21,732 bases of DNA from JAQVXR01 sp050945755 (GTDB taxonomy: Bacteria; Bacillota; Dehalobacteriia; Dehalobacteriales; Dehalobacteriaceae), in assembly GCA_050945755.1 (NCBI GenBank), contig JBMNTN010000033.1, positions 1 through 21,732 of the forward strand, read 5' to 3'. The notes under the pieces are model-generated. The model was not told where the DNA came from, made no database searches, and was given only the letters and a program-made list of their open reading frames with translations. This document shows, piece after piece, positions 7,465 to 15,314 of the stretch (its first letter is position 1; each line of letters starts with the position of its first letter). Position numbers and translations under genes: made by a program.

Positions 7465-7691
7465 GCAGCAGTGGAAATCCTCATTGCTTGGATATCGACT
7501 GGCGCTGGTGCCGATATGCAAAAGAGCAAGGCATTAAAATTTCTATTAACCCGGATGCCCATAATACCTTTGAATTAGGGTATTCTTTAGTGGGGTTGGG
7601 GATTGCCCGTAAAGGATGGCTGGAAAAAGAGGATATCTTAAATGCCATGACTCGGGAAGAAATAAAGGATTATTTTAATGCTGGTTCTTAG
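7458..7691 (+). pseudogene. Remnant of the C-terminal PHP domain of family X DNA polymerase (polX)
   Basis: About 75 codons match the very end of bacterial PolX. The series GNPHCLDIDWRW, then CRYAKEQGIKISINPDAH and GIARKGWLEKEDILNAM, corresponds to the last part of the PHP phosphoesterase domain, including its DAH metal-binding motif. Everything before it (the polymerase, HhH and most of the PHP domains) is absent. The match starts inside the last codons of the ABC-F gene in another frame, with no start codon or ribosome site of its own. I infer that a deletion joined the ABC-F 3' end to the polX 3' end. The frame is otherwise intact, so the loss may be fairly recent. Confidence 0.8.
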
Positions 7692-7713
7692 TATTATGTA
7701 AATGCTTTTGCGG

Positions 7714-7938
7714 TTAGTACATTCCCTTCTTATGTTCGCAGGAACAACCGTCCGGATGAGCTTCTTTTGTGTTAACGGGTTTACATTCCTCCAACAAAGG
7801 TCTAAGCTGGGCCTTAATACCTTCAATATATTGGCGGCGGACTTCTGCCTGCTCCTGTTCTTCTTCTTTAGTCAGTCCTTCTTCTCTTTTCTTTTTTGCT
7901 AAGTAATTAATACGCTCAATCAATTCTTTTGTAATCAT
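7714..7938 (-). CDS. DUF896 (YnzC-like) small protein with a Cys/His tail
   Basis: The 74-residue protein begins MITKELIERINYLAKKKREEGLT and continues EEEEQEQAEVRRQYIEGIK, the helical hairpin of the DUF896/YnzC family. In Bacillus ynzC follows the SOS-regulated yneA-yneB genes; its own role is not known. ATG 7938 is chosen over the ATG at 7956 because the protein then starts like the family, and AAAGGATG lies upstream. The last 20 or so residues carry CKP, HPDGCSCEH, an unusual Cys/His cluster not part of the usual family core. It is convergent with the polX remnant and has no SOS neighbours here. Confidence 0.8.
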   Translation of the reverse strand: MITKELIERINYLAKKKREEGLTKEEEQEQAEVRRQYIEGIKAQLRPLLEECKPVNTKEAHPDGCSCEHKKGMY

Positions 7939-8122
7939 TATCAGACATCCTTTCATATTTTTCCTAAAACTTATTATATACTAAATTGGTTTTAAATACT
8001 CGAAAGTTAAACCAAGAATATTTTCACTGACCTAGGACTGTATAAGGCTAACCGCTAAGTTTTCTGCATAATAATTTGTCTCCGGTAAAACCTATTTGTA
8101 ATTACATTTTTGGAGGTTTAGC

Positions 8123-8359
8123 ATGAGTGACATTTTCTATGATTTTCGTCCGGAAATATCCAGTTCCCATTTAGATCGGCTTGAACGTAGTCTGCCCGGT
8201 ATCAACGGGCATGATTATGTGACAGTAATTATGGAAAAAGAGGATGCTCATGAAGCGGATTCTATCGTGCGCATCTTATCTCAAAACGGATTCCGGATTG
8301 AATCTAAAGGTGCCCTGGCCACAGAATTTGCCATTACTGCCAAAAGGTTGATGCACTAA
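8123..8359 (+). CDS. Hypothetical 78-residue protein
   Basis: ATG 8123 follows TTGGAGG at about 8111-8117, and a terminator closes the gene at 8371-8414, so it is very likely a real, monocistronic gene. The protein has the order YVTVIMEKED (strand), HEADSIVRILSQNGF (helix), RIESKG (strand), AITAKRL. This suggests a small alpha/beta fold, perhaps ferredoxin- or ACT-like. No catalytic motif, cysteine or membrane segment is visible. I do not recognise the family and assign no function. Confidence 0.75.
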   Translation: MSDIFYDFRPEISSSHLDRLERSLPGINGHDYVTVIMEKEDAHEADSIVRILSQNGFRIESKGALATEFAITAKRLMH

Positions 8360-8370
8360 AAATAAGTACA

Positions 8371-8414
8371 AACAGTTATCCAGAAACCATAAAGCTCCAG
8401 GATAACTGTTTTTT
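8371..8414 (+). terminator. Terminator, probably shared by convergent genes
   Basis: An 11-base perfect stem, AACAGTTATCC/GGATAACTGTT, has an 18-base loop and is followed by a T run. It lies between the 78-residue gene and the convergent asparaginase gene. The minus strand downstream is also T-rich, so it may serve both. Confidence 0.8.
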
Positions 8415-8428
8415 GATTCTTAAAATAT

Positions 8429-9436
8429 TTAATGTTTCAAAAGGGTAAATGCCGGTTTTATTTTTCCCACAATTATTTTGCGCAGGTTGGTGACAGCAGG
8501 TTTGTGCATTTTTTCTAAATGACTTAAGGCTTCGGCGCTGAGCATTCCTAATTGTTTTAACACTTCAATTACGACAGGAGAGAGGGGGCGGTTTGAGCCG
8601 TCCTCAATTTTTAAAGCAATACCCAATCCTTCTTTTACTAGAGCCATACAGTAGACTGCTTCTGCTCCGGCTTTGGCAAGGACTGTCCCCGGTGTGTTTT
8701 CCATTAATTCCGTACATATTCTTCCGGTACCTGCGACCATGTCCGGATGCTGCAACATGGCATTTGTCACATAGTGGCAGGAATCCTGACGATAATCGGG
8801 AAGCCCGAAAGGATTTACAAAACGGGCAAAAATACGTGCCATAGCAGATAGCGGCATGCCAAAGACAGGAACGCTGCAACCGTCAACTCCAACGTGGATT
8901 TGTTCCGGTTTAATGCCGCTTAAATTACTAATGGTCTGCAGATTTAATTGCTGGACAGGATGGGAAATGTCTAAGTAGTTTTCATGGGGCCACCCTTTGA
9001 AGACGCACATAGCCAGCATGGCAGCGTGCTTCCCTGAACAATTATTATGTAGTACAGTAGGTTTTTCCCCAGCCTCAGCCAGTGCCTTGGCAGATGGTTT
9101 ATGAAACGGAGAATGGACACCACACTGTAAGGCGGTTACCGGCAGGCCGATTTTATCAAAGATGCTCATAACGGTTTTGATATGATGGGGTTCCCCACTG
9201 TGTGATCCGCACATAATGGCAATTTCCTGTTCTGTAAAGCTAAAATGACGGGCGGCACCGGATTCTACCAGGGGGAGAACTTGAATTGGTTTTGCCGCCG
9301 ATCTGATGAATGTTTCTATGTTTGGATCACCAAAACTATATTTCAGATTGCCGTCAGCATCAACAACAGCAATATGCCCGCGGTGCCAGCTTTCTACAAT
9401 TGAACCTCTGGTTACCTGGACCAAAACATTATCCAT
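8429..9436 (-). CDS. Asparaginase, AnsA/asparaginase II family (PF06089 type)
   Basis: This 335-residue protein belongs to the family of the Rhizobium etli thermolabile asparaginase, unrelated to the E. coli type I/II enzymes. It should hydrolyse L-asparagine to aspartate and ammonia in the cytoplasm; no signal peptide is present. Family motifs are RGSIVESWHRGHIAVVD at the N-terminus, FIRSAAKPIQ, MCGSHSGEPHH, NNCSGKHAAML and the VGVDGCSVPVFG segment. Length is typical. The ATG at 9434-9436 follows AGGAGGT. It is a lone gene with no transporter or ammonium regulator next to it. Confidence 0.9.
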   Translation of the reverse strand: MDNVLVQVTRGSIVESWHRGHIAVVDADGNLKYSFGDPNIETFIRSAAKPIQVLPLVESGAARHFSFTEQEIAIMCGSHSGEPHHIKTVMSIFDKIGLPVTALQCGVHSPFHKPSAKALAEAGEKPTVLHNNCSGKHAAMLAMCVFKGWPHENYLDISHPVQQLNLQTISNLSGIKPEQIHVGVDGCSVPVFGMPLSAMARIFARFVNPFGLPDYRQDSCHYVTNAMLQHPDMVAGTGRICTELMENTPGTVLAKAGAEAVYCMALVKEGLGIALKIEDGSNRPLSPVVIEVLKQLGMLSAEALSHLEKMHKPAVTNLRKIIVGKIKPAFTLLKH

Positions 9437-9641
9437 TGATATACCTCCTATTTTAACCTATAATCAGATTACCATATATTAACACCTCAGTCAAAGGTTC
9501 AGCCAAAGAGATTTACAGGAAGTCTATGTCTGATTGTCGAATACTCCTTTATATCGTGGGTGATTTAACTATCCGGAAACTGACCATTGTTATGCCCGCC
9601 AATCAAAAAATGATATTAAATTTATCTGAGGGGTGATTGTA

Positions 9642-9926
9642 ATGGTTGTAGGTTTATGCACTTATGAAATGCACCTGGCTGCAGCCCAATCTCTGAAAGA
9701 TAAAAGGAGGGTTCTAAAAAGCGTTATTGATCGAGTAAAAAACAAGTTTAATGTTTCCATTGCTGAGGTTGACTACCAGGACAGTTGGCAGCGGGCGGCT
9801 GTGGGGGTGGCTGTGGTCAGTAACAATTCTATCCACGTTAATCAGGTTATCACCAATGTCACTAAATTTATTGAAAACGCAAATGACGAGATAGAAGTTA
9901 CCGATGTTCTTGTGGAGATTATATAG
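9642..9926 (+). CDS. DUF503 (YlxP-like) protein
   Basis: The 94-residue protein starts MVVGLCTYEMHLAAAQSLKDKRRVLKSVIDRVKNKFNVSIAEV, the hallmark of DUF503. In Bacillus its homologue YlxP sits in the nusA-infB-rbfA cluster and is thought to be linked to ribosome assembly, but its function is not firmly known. ATG 9642 is preferred over the GTG at 9633 because the ribosome site GAGGGGTG (9628-9635) overlaps that GTG. Here it stands apart from the infB cluster. Its stop codon overlaps the 3' end of the convergent LigD-type polymerase gene by eight bases. Confidence 0.88.
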   Translation: MVVGLCTYEMHLAAAQSLKDKRRVLKSVIDRVKNKFNVSIAEVDYQDSWQRAAVGVAVVSNNSIHVNQVITNVTKFIENANDEIEVTDVLVEII

Positions 9927-10818
9927 TGGACAAAATATTGTCAATCTTTTGCTGTTCTTTTAAAACCGGAACAAAAAGATCACCTTGTTTTCCGAGCAGG
10001 GTAGGTACATTTCTTAAATGATATTTTTCCGGGTGTACCTGCCCTTTTTCAATTTCTTCCCATGGAACGGGAAATGAAACAGGTGCCCCCGGCCGGGGAC
10101 GGACACTGTAAACAGAGGCAATCGTCTTTCCACGGGCATTTTGCAAATAATCAACATAGACCTTTGGCCCCCTTTTCTTAACCGCGCGCTCCGTTGTAGC
10201 AATTTCCGGGAGCACTTTTTCAATCACCCGGGCAATGAATCCGGAAGCTTTTTGGACCTGCTGGAAACTATAAATAGGTTCGATGGGAACATAAATATGG
10301 AGCCCACTGGCACCGGATGTTTTTGCGTAACCTTTTAGCCCGAATTTCAGCAAGCACTCCTTAATTAACGGGGCAATCTGTAAAACTTGATGCCAGGTTG
10401 CTCCTTCATTGGGGTCTAAGTCAAAGACTATCACTGATGGACAATCAGGTGTCCGGTAAGAAGAAAGCCAGGGGTGCATTTCAATACAGCCGAGATTTGC
10501 CATCCAAAGAAGGGTGGGGAGATCATGAGCGAGAATATAGTTAATGTTTTTTTCTTCGGAGACTATGGGAACTGTTTTTATCCATTCCGGAGCGTATTCC
10601 GGGCAGTCTTTTTGGTAAAAACTTTTCCCCCCGATACCGTCGGGAAACCGTTTCATTGTCATCGGTCTTTCCCATAGATGAGGAAGCAGATATGGCGACA
10701 CCTGGCGATAGTAATCAATTAACTCTGCTTTACTGATGTTGTCATCAGGCCAGAGGATTTTTTCCAGATTGCTTAAGGTAATTTCTTTTTTTTCAATTGT
10801 CACAGGGATTTTATTCAT
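9919..10818 (-). CDS. ligD: Stand-alone LigD-type polymerase/primase of non-homologous end joining
   Basis: The 299-residue protein is the archaeo-eukaryotic primase-type polymerase domain of LigD. It adds nucleotides, often ribonucleotides, at broken DNA ends before sealing. Visible motifs are LWPDDNISKAELIDYY and the metal-binding aspartates in VIVFDLDPNEG. Also present are KTSGASGLHIYVPI and the C-terminal region with PVSFPVPWEEI. Length equals a single domain; there is no fused ligase or phosphoesterase. ATG 10818 overlaps the end of the ligase gene by eight bases (AAAAATGAATAA), implying translational coupling. It is the last gene of the ku-ligase-polymerase operon. Confidence 0.92.
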   Translation of the reverse strand: MNKIPVTIEKKEITLSNLEKILWPDDNISKAELIDYYRQVSPYLLPHLWERPMTMKRFPDGIGGKSFYQKDCPEYAPEWIKTVPIVSEEKNINYILAHDLPTLLWMANLGCIEMHPWLSSYRTPDCPSVIVFDLDPNEGATWHQVLQIAPLIKECLLKFGLKGYAKTSGASGLHIYVPIEPIYSFQQVQKASGFIARVIEKVLPEIATTERAVKKRGPKVYVDYLQNARGKTIASVYSVRPRPGAPVSFPVPWEEIEKGQVHPEKYHLRNVPTLLGKQGDLFVPVLKEQQKIDNILSTI

Positions 10819-11764
10819 TTTTTTCTCCCAAAATTTTAGAAAGAGTGCATTCTTTAGGATCCGTAAATGTGAAACCTTTGATAACCGGCTGGCGTAATTG
10901 TAGATCATTAGTAAACTCCATAAACTCAACTTTCACTGTTAAAGACGGATGCAGCCAGCAGCAGTTTTTAAAATTTGGCACAGAAGGGGCAAACGGCGTG
11001 TCCAACCTGGTAAGAACGGGAAAGTGCTTCAGCAGTGTTTGGGTTTCTTGCTGGGACAATCCCGATCCTACCCGGCCTAAATAGTGGAGCTTTTGATTTT
11101 TATAAGTGCCAATAAGCAGGGATTTTAATCTGCCACCTTCTTGAATGTATCCACCTACGACACAATTTATATCCCGGCGTGGTTTGATTTTTTTCCAGGA
11201 ACCATGTTTTTTTCCAAGTAAATAAGGGCTATCGATTTCTTTAGCCACAATTCCTTCCAGTCCGTGGTTAATTGTAATTTCGAAAAAATTTTTTCCATTT
11301 TCAAAAAAACTTTCCGTTAATTGGACTAACTCTGATCGCTCCAATGTCTTCTCCAAGGTATCGTTGCGTATTGTCCAAGTGTTGGAGGTTAAATCAGTAT
11401 CGTCCCGGTATAAAAGGTCGAATACCATGTAGGTGACAGGAATGATGGCTGCCTTGATTTTTTTCGGGTCAGTAACCAAGTCCCGTTGCAGGATGCGGGA
11501 AAAGCTGGGCCGCCCGTTTTCCAGAGAAATCATCTCCCCATCTAGGATGGCATTCCTGCTTTTCAGCATTTTTTTAAGCATTTGCATTTCGGGGTATTGG
11601 GCGGTTCGATCCTTTAATTTGCGGTTTTGCAGACGCACAGTATCTTTGTTCACGAAAGCAAGTATTCTCACCCCGTCCCATTTTACCTGAAAAGCATGAG
11701 TATCGCTATTGAAAGGATGCGGGAAGTAGTGAGGTTCCATGGGTTTGATCAAGGAATGAAACAT
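10811..11764 (-). CDS. ligD: Stand-alone ATP-dependent DNA ligase of the LigD type
   Basis: The 317-residue protein is an ATP-dependent DNA ligase that seals double-strand breaks with Ku. The adenylated lysine is in KWDGVR (K28). Motif III is LDGEM, motif IIIa YMVFDLLY, motif IV EGIVAKEIDSPY, and motif V SWKKIKPRRD. The C-terminal OB fold (from about 200) has VGRVGSGL and ends in SLTVKVEFMEF. The protein lacks the polymerase and phosphoesterase domains of the classic LigD. ATG 11764 lies two bases after the ku stop codon with only a weak ribosome site, so it probably depends on translation of ku. Confidence 0.93.
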   Translation of the reverse strand: MFHSLIKPMEPHYFPHPFNSDTHAFQVKWDGVRILAFVNKDTVRLQNRKLKDRTAQYPEMQMLKKMLKSRNAILDGEMISLENGRPSFSRILQRDLVTDPKKIKAAIIPVTYMVFDLLYRDDTDLTSNTWTIRNDTLEKTLERSELVQLTESFFENGKNFFEITINHGLEGIVAKEIDSPYLLGKKHGSWKKIKPRRDINCVVGGYIQEGGRLKSLLIGTYKNQKLHYLGRVGSGLSQQETQTLLKHFPVLTRLDTPFAPSVPNFKNCCWLHPSLTVKVEFMEFTNDLQLRQPVIKGFTFTDPKECTLSKILGEKNE

Positions 11765-11766
11765 AG

Positions 11767-12585
11767 TTATGTCGCCGCTTTCTTTCTCCGTTTGGTTTTC
11801 TTTTCCGGTACCTTTTCTTCTTCAGTTGCTTTTAAGCTGGCCTTTAATGCTTCCATTAAGTCTACTACATTTCCGGTTCCTTTGACCGGTGGGGTCTTTA
11901 TCTGTTCACCGGCGACCTTGCTTTCAATTAAATTTAATAAAGCTTCCCGGTAACTGCTTTTGTATTTTTCCGGTTGAAATTCTCCGGAGAGGTTTTTAAT
12001 CAATTGATTGGCCATTTTAATTTCGTTTTCATGAATGTCGACATTAATATTTAACTCCGGAAGCATCTGGGGTGAGCGAATTTCTTCGGGGTAATACATA
12101 GTTTCCATCATTAGGGTGTTTTGGTAGACACGTAGGCAGACGAGATTTTCCGTGCTTCTGATCGTTACTTTTGCGATGGCGATTTTTTTCGTTTCCCCCA
12201 TGGCCTGTCTCAGTAAAGTATAAGCCTTCTGCCCTCCTTCCGCCGGAGCGAGATAATAGGGTTTGGAAAAATAAATGGGATCAATTTCCGATAGGTCAAC
12301 AAAATCAATAATGTCAACTGTTTTAGTTGTTGTCGAAGGTAAATTTTCTAAATCCTCTTCGTTTAAAATAATAAAGCGGCCTTTCTCATATTCATAACCC
12401 CGGACAATTTCCTCCTGGGTAACTTCTTTGTTGCAAACAGGGCAGATCTTTTTATAGTTGATAGGTGAGTTGCATTCTCGGTGCAGGTAGTTAAATTTTA
12501 CTGATTTATTTTCTGTGGCCGGAAAAAGTTTTACCGGAATATTCACCAGGCCAAAACTGATAGCTCCTTTCCAGATAGTACGCAC
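11767..12585 (-). CDS. ku: Ku DNA end-binding protein
   Basis: Bacterial Ku forms a homodimeric ring on DNA ends and recruits LigD-type enzymes. The 272-residue protein begins MRTIWKGAISFGLVNIPVKLF, and has HRECNSPINYKKICPVCNKEV, with the cysteines often seen in bacterial Ku. The core beta-barrel region follows, then a basic, Lys-rich tail KKTKRRKKAA. Start is GTG 12585 with AGGAGTG at 12594-12600. The open frame extends upstream to 12666, but those residues do not look like Ku. It is the first gene of a tight operon with the ligase and polymerase. In Bacillus, Ku and LigD serve in spores; a similar role here is inferred from the sporulation neighbours. Confidence 0.94.
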   Translation of the reverse strand: MRTIWKGAISFGLVNIPVKLFPATENKSVKFNYLHRECNSPINYKKICPVCNKEVTQEEIVRGYEYEKGRFIILNEEDLENLPSTTTKTVDIIDFVDLSEIDPIYFSKPYYLAPAEGGQKAYTLLRQAMGETKKIAIAKVTIRSTENLVCLRVYQNTLMMETMYYPEEIRSPQMLPELNINVDIHENEIKMANQLIKNLSGEFQPEKYKSSYREALLNLIESKVAGEQIKTPPVKGTGNVVDLMEALKASLKATEEEKVPEKKTKRRKKAAT

Positions 12586-12730
12586 GCTAAAATCACTCCT
12601 GATTCTTAGCAATTCGCTGCCGGAATTGTTGTAACTAGTTTCCCTCCGGTTGAAAAAACCATACAAAATTGACTTTACTTTGTTTAACTATTGCCGATAT
12701 ATTAATAAATGTTAGGCTTAGACTGTCGAG

Positions 12731-12758
12731 AAAATAAAAAACCCTTTCAGAGGAAAGG
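12731..12758 (-). terminator. Second terminator between cotS-like gene and ku
   Basis: On the minus strand CCTTTC pairs with GAAAGG around a 4-base loop and is followed by GTTTTTTATTTT. With the hairpin at 12773-12799 it forms a tandem terminator that isolates ku from the gene upstream. Confidence 0.65.
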
Positions 12759-12772
12759 ACCTTTTTAACAAA

Positions 12773-12799
12773 CAAAAACACACCTGGGCAGATGTGTTT
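12773..12799 (-). terminator. Terminator overlapping the stop of the CotS-family gene
   Basis: On the minus strand AAACACA pairs with TGTGTTT around a 10-base loop and is followed by a T-rich tract. The 5' arm overlaps the stop codon of the gene at 12798-13844. Confidence 0.75.
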
Positions 12800-13844
12800 A
12801 GAGATATTTTTCTTTAAAGCGTTGGAGAAACACGCTTTTTTTAGTTTTTTGGGAAACAAGCTGTTTAATTGTATTGTAGGTTCGCTTGTAATACCCTTTT
12901 CGCCGACCGGTGTGATAAAAATGAATTGTTTGCCAATATTTGTAGGGAAAATAGAGCAGAATATAAATCAGTTTATACTCTTCCTTTTCCAAAGGTGTAA
13001 TGCTGGTATATCCTTTGATAATATTTTCGGCAACTCGTAATTTCCAGTTTGACTGGCGCAGGTTGCGGCGCAGAAACTTGGCAATATCAATACAGCGCAA
13101 ATCAAATGTCATGTAATCAAGATCAATAAGATGGATTTCCCCGTCTTGCCAGATGAGATTGTGATAAATAAAGTCATTATGTAAAAGAGCGGAAACATCC
13201 TGAGCCTGCCGGATGTAGCTGGGATAATTAAATTCTTTTAAGAGTTCTTGTGCTTTCCCGGCCTTTTGTAAGAAGTAATTGTTGTGTTCCAAGAGTAGCT
13301 TTGCCAATTTCTCTGGGAATAAACGGTTTGATACCAGGGATGGAACAGCTAAAATTTCTTGCTGATAACGGGCAAAATCATCTTCCATATGTCCAAGGCG
13401 GCTATAACGATTAAAGTCTTTTATAAGTTTGAAACCACGGGAAGCTTGATGGAATTGGGCCATGGAAACTGCTGCTTGATATTCTTGGCAGGGATCTGTC
13501 ATGTCGCTTTCTTTGCCGTTTACCCATTTGGTTAAAATAAGATTAAAGTTTTCTTTGGGCAAAAAAAATTCACCATTATTAAAGGGAAGGTATTCTATCA
13601 TTTTATGAAAATTATTTTGGTGGATGTAAGCAGCGCCTTTCGTAATAAATGTTAGACGATCAGGTTGAATAGGGGTCTTTTTTAAAGAAAGAACCCCCAT
13701 GTTTGTGGATAATTTCCAAGCCTTGCGTACCGGCTCGGCTTGATATATTCTCAGATTTAGATTTTCAAAATCAGTGGGATTTAATTTATATCGTTCACAG
13801 AGTAGCTTTGCCGCTGCTGATGACTGTATTTTTGGTGACTTCAA
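12798..13844 (-). CDS. CotS-family spore coat protein (kinase-like fold)
   Basis: The 348-residue protein has the aminoglycoside-phosphotransferase/protein-kinase-like fold of the CotS/CotI/YutH family, found in spore coats. Key residues are LLHNDFIYHNLIW (the HxD..xxN catalytic loop form) and IHLIDLDYMTFDLRCIDIA (metal-binding DLD in place of DFG). The middle has YLPFNNGEFFLPKENFNLILTKWVNG, including the IYG/LTxWVxG segment typical of the family. Length is typical. Start is TTG 13844, with AGGAGG at 13853-13858 at correct spacing. Bases 13876-13903 resemble a sigma-K promoter, which fits coat genes. It is divergent from the methyltransferase gene at 13969. Whether it phosphorylates anything is not known. 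Confidence 0.85.
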   Translation of the reverse strand: MKSPKIQSSAAAKLLCERYKLNPTDFENLNLRIYQAEPVRKAWKLSTNMGVLSLKKTPIQPDRLTFITKGAAYIHQNNFHKMIEYLPFNNGEFFLPKENFNLILTKWVNGKESDMTDPCQEYQAAVSMAQFHQASRGFKLIKDFNRYSRLGHMEDDFARYQQEILAVPSLVSNRLFPEKLAKLLLEHNNYFLQKAGKAQELLKEFNYPSYIRQAQDVSALLHNDFIYHNLIWQDGEIHLIDLDYMTFDLRCIDIAKFLRRNLRQSNWKLRVAENIIKGYTSITPLEKEEYKLIYILLYFPYKYWQTIHFYHTGRRKGYYKRTYNTIKQLVSQKTKKSVFLQRFKEKYL

Positions 13845-13875
13845 ACCTTTTGCCTCCTAGGAAAGAGTCTAATAG

Positions 13876-13903
13876 CACTATATGCCGGACGTAATGGCAA
13901 GGT
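13876..13903 (-). promoter_or_regulatory. Possible sigma-K promoter of the CotS-family gene
   Basis: The minus strand has CACC (-35 core AC) and, 17 bases further on, CATATAGTG, which matches the sigma-K -10 form CATAnnnTA in eight of nine positions. The match is short and could be chance. It fits the expected mother-cell expression of a coat gene. Confidence 0.35.
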
Positions 13904-13916
13904 GAGTCTCCATTTT

Positions 13917-13945
13917 TTGACTTTTCGAGTTGGTTTATCTATGTT
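13917..13945 (+). promoter_or_regulatory. Sigma-A-like promoter of the methyltransferase-trmL pair
   Basis: TTGACT at 13917-13922 and TATGTT at 13940-13945 are 17 bases apart. The ribosome site GAGGTGG follows at about 13958. The leader would be very short. Confidence 0.5.
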
Positions 13946-13968
13946 AAAATAATGCACGAGGTGGTTTT

Positions 13969-14724
13969 GTGGCTATTTACCATGGGTTGGCCCGTATTTA
14001 TGACGAATTGATGGCCAGCATCGATTATGAGCAATGGGCAGAGTATATCACGTCTATTGTCAGAAGGTCTGAAAAGGAAGTTGCCAGTGTTTTAGACATT
14101 GCCTGCGGTACGGGCAGTACAAGTATCCCCCTGGCGAAGCAGGGATGGCGGGTTACAGGTGTTGATATTTCTCTGCCTATGCTGCAGCAGGCCAGACGGA
14201 AAGCTGCTGATGCAAAAGAAGATGTATTATTTCTTCAACAGGACATAAGACAATTGGATTTTGTCAGAGAATTTGATTTAGTAACCTGTTTTCAAGACGG
14301 GTTGAATTATCTCTTGTCGGAAGAGGAATTAAATCAGGCTTTTCAGGGCATTTATAATTTGCTCAGCCCAGGAGGATTATTTATCTTTGATCTAAATCTT
14401 GTGGAGAAGTATTCCTTTAGTGCTTCCAACGAAATTAGTTTTATTGATATGGAAGAATACTCTTTGATTTATGAAACAAGCTATGATCCAGCAAACAGGA
14501 TTTGGGAAATTAAGGTTACTGGTTTTATTCGAGAGGAGCAACAATATAGTAAGTTTCAGGAGATCCATCAAGAAATGCATCACCAACCGGAAGATGTCGA
14601 GAAATCTTTAGTTAATGCCGGTTTTAATGTGAAGGATAAGTTTTCAGCTTTTACTTTCGACGCCCCTCAACCTGATGACCGACGGATTTTTATAGTTGCC
14701 CAGAAAGATGAAGGAAGGGAATAA
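13969..14724 (+). CDS. Class I SAM-dependent methyltransferase
   Basis: The 251-residue protein has the Rossmann-type methyltransferase core. VLDIACGTGSTSIPLA is motif I for SAM binding, VTGVDISLPMLQQAR is motif II, and LVTCFQDGLNYLL and SPGGLFIFDLN are post-motifs. It begins YHGLARIYDELMASIDYEQWAEYI, an N-terminal cap common in this group of Firmicutes methyltransferases of unknown substrate. Start is GTG 13969 preceded by GAGGTGG. The stop is one base before the trmL start codon at 14726, so the two are surely co-transcribed. A tRNA or small-molecule substrate is possible, but I cannot tell which. Confidence 0.85.
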   Translation: MAIYHGLARIYDELMASIDYEQWAEYITSIVRRSEKEVASVLDIACGTGSTSIPLAKQGWRVTGVDISLPMLQQARRKAADAKEDVLFLQQDIRQLDFVREFDLVTCFQDGLNYLLSEEELNQAFQGIYNLLSPGGLFIFDLNLVEKYSFSASNEISFIDMEEYSLIYETSYDPANRIWEIKVTGFIREEQQYSKFQEIHQEMHHQPEDVEKSLVNAGFNVKDKFSAFTFDAPQPDDRRIFIVAQKDEGRE

Positions 14725-14725
14725 A

Positions 14726-15184
14726 TTGCATATTGTGCTGGTGGAACCGGAAATCCCGGCTAATACAGGCAATATTTCACGTACTTGCGCCATCACAGGC
14801 AGTTCCTTGCATTTAGTCCGTCCACTGGGATTTTCAGTAGATGATAAGCACCTAAAACGGGCTGGATTGGATTATTGGAAATATTTAGACCTGCATTATT
14901 ATGATTGTTATGAAGAGGTTAGGAAAAAATATCCAGATCATAGATTCTTCTTGGCCACAACAAAAGCTGGGAAAAAATATAGCGATTTTTCTTTTCAGCC
15001 TGACGATTTCCTTGTGTTTGGCAAAGAAACAGCCGGCTTACCTGTTGAATTGATCAAGGCTAATAGGGAAAACTGCATGCGTATTCCCATGGGAGTCCAA
15101 GAGCGGTCTTTGAACCTTTCAAACTCTGTAGCGATTATTCTTTATGAGGCTTTACGCCAGCAGGGCTTCCCGGGTTTAAAATAA
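14726..15184 (+). CDS. trmL: tRNA (cytidine/uridine-34-2'-O-)-methyltransferase, SPOUT family
   Basis: TrmL adds a 2'-O-methyl group to the wobble base of leucine tRNAs. It is a minimal SpoU/SPOUT enzyme with the trefoil knot, working as a dimer. The 152-residue protein starts MHIVLVEPEIPANTGNISRTCA, whose N and R residues are catalytic in the family. It ends with the SAM-binding motifs LVFGKETAGLP and RIPMGVQERSLNLSNSVAI. TTG 14726 is chosen because AAGGAAGGGA (14711-14720) is well placed and the length matches E. coli TrmL. The upstream ATG at 14708 has no ribosome site. Confidence 0.92.
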   Translation: MHIVLVEPEIPANTGNISRTCAITGSSLHLVRPLGFSVDDKHLKRAGLDYWKYLDLHYYDCYEEVRKKYPDHRFFLATTKAGKKYSDFSFQPDDFLVFGKETAGLPVELIKANRENCMRIPMGVQERSLNLSNSVAIILYEALRQQGFPGLK

Positions 15185-15314
15185 ACGGTATTAGCATTAG
15201 ATGTAATTATTATTCATAATGATAAATCCCTTTTCCGTCATAGAGTATAAGCAAAGCAGTGTTAAATTTTGACTACAAGGTTTGGAATAGTAATATATAA
15301 CTTAGGAATAAAGG

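Noticed and set aside
8593..8879. Open frames on both strands inside the asparaginase gene
   Set aside because: They are shadows of the asparaginase coding sequence without ribosome sites.
15205..15228. AT-rich near-palindrome resembling a Fur- or PerR-type box
   Set aside because: The match is loose, the region is AT-rich by nature, and no iron or peroxide gene is next to it.
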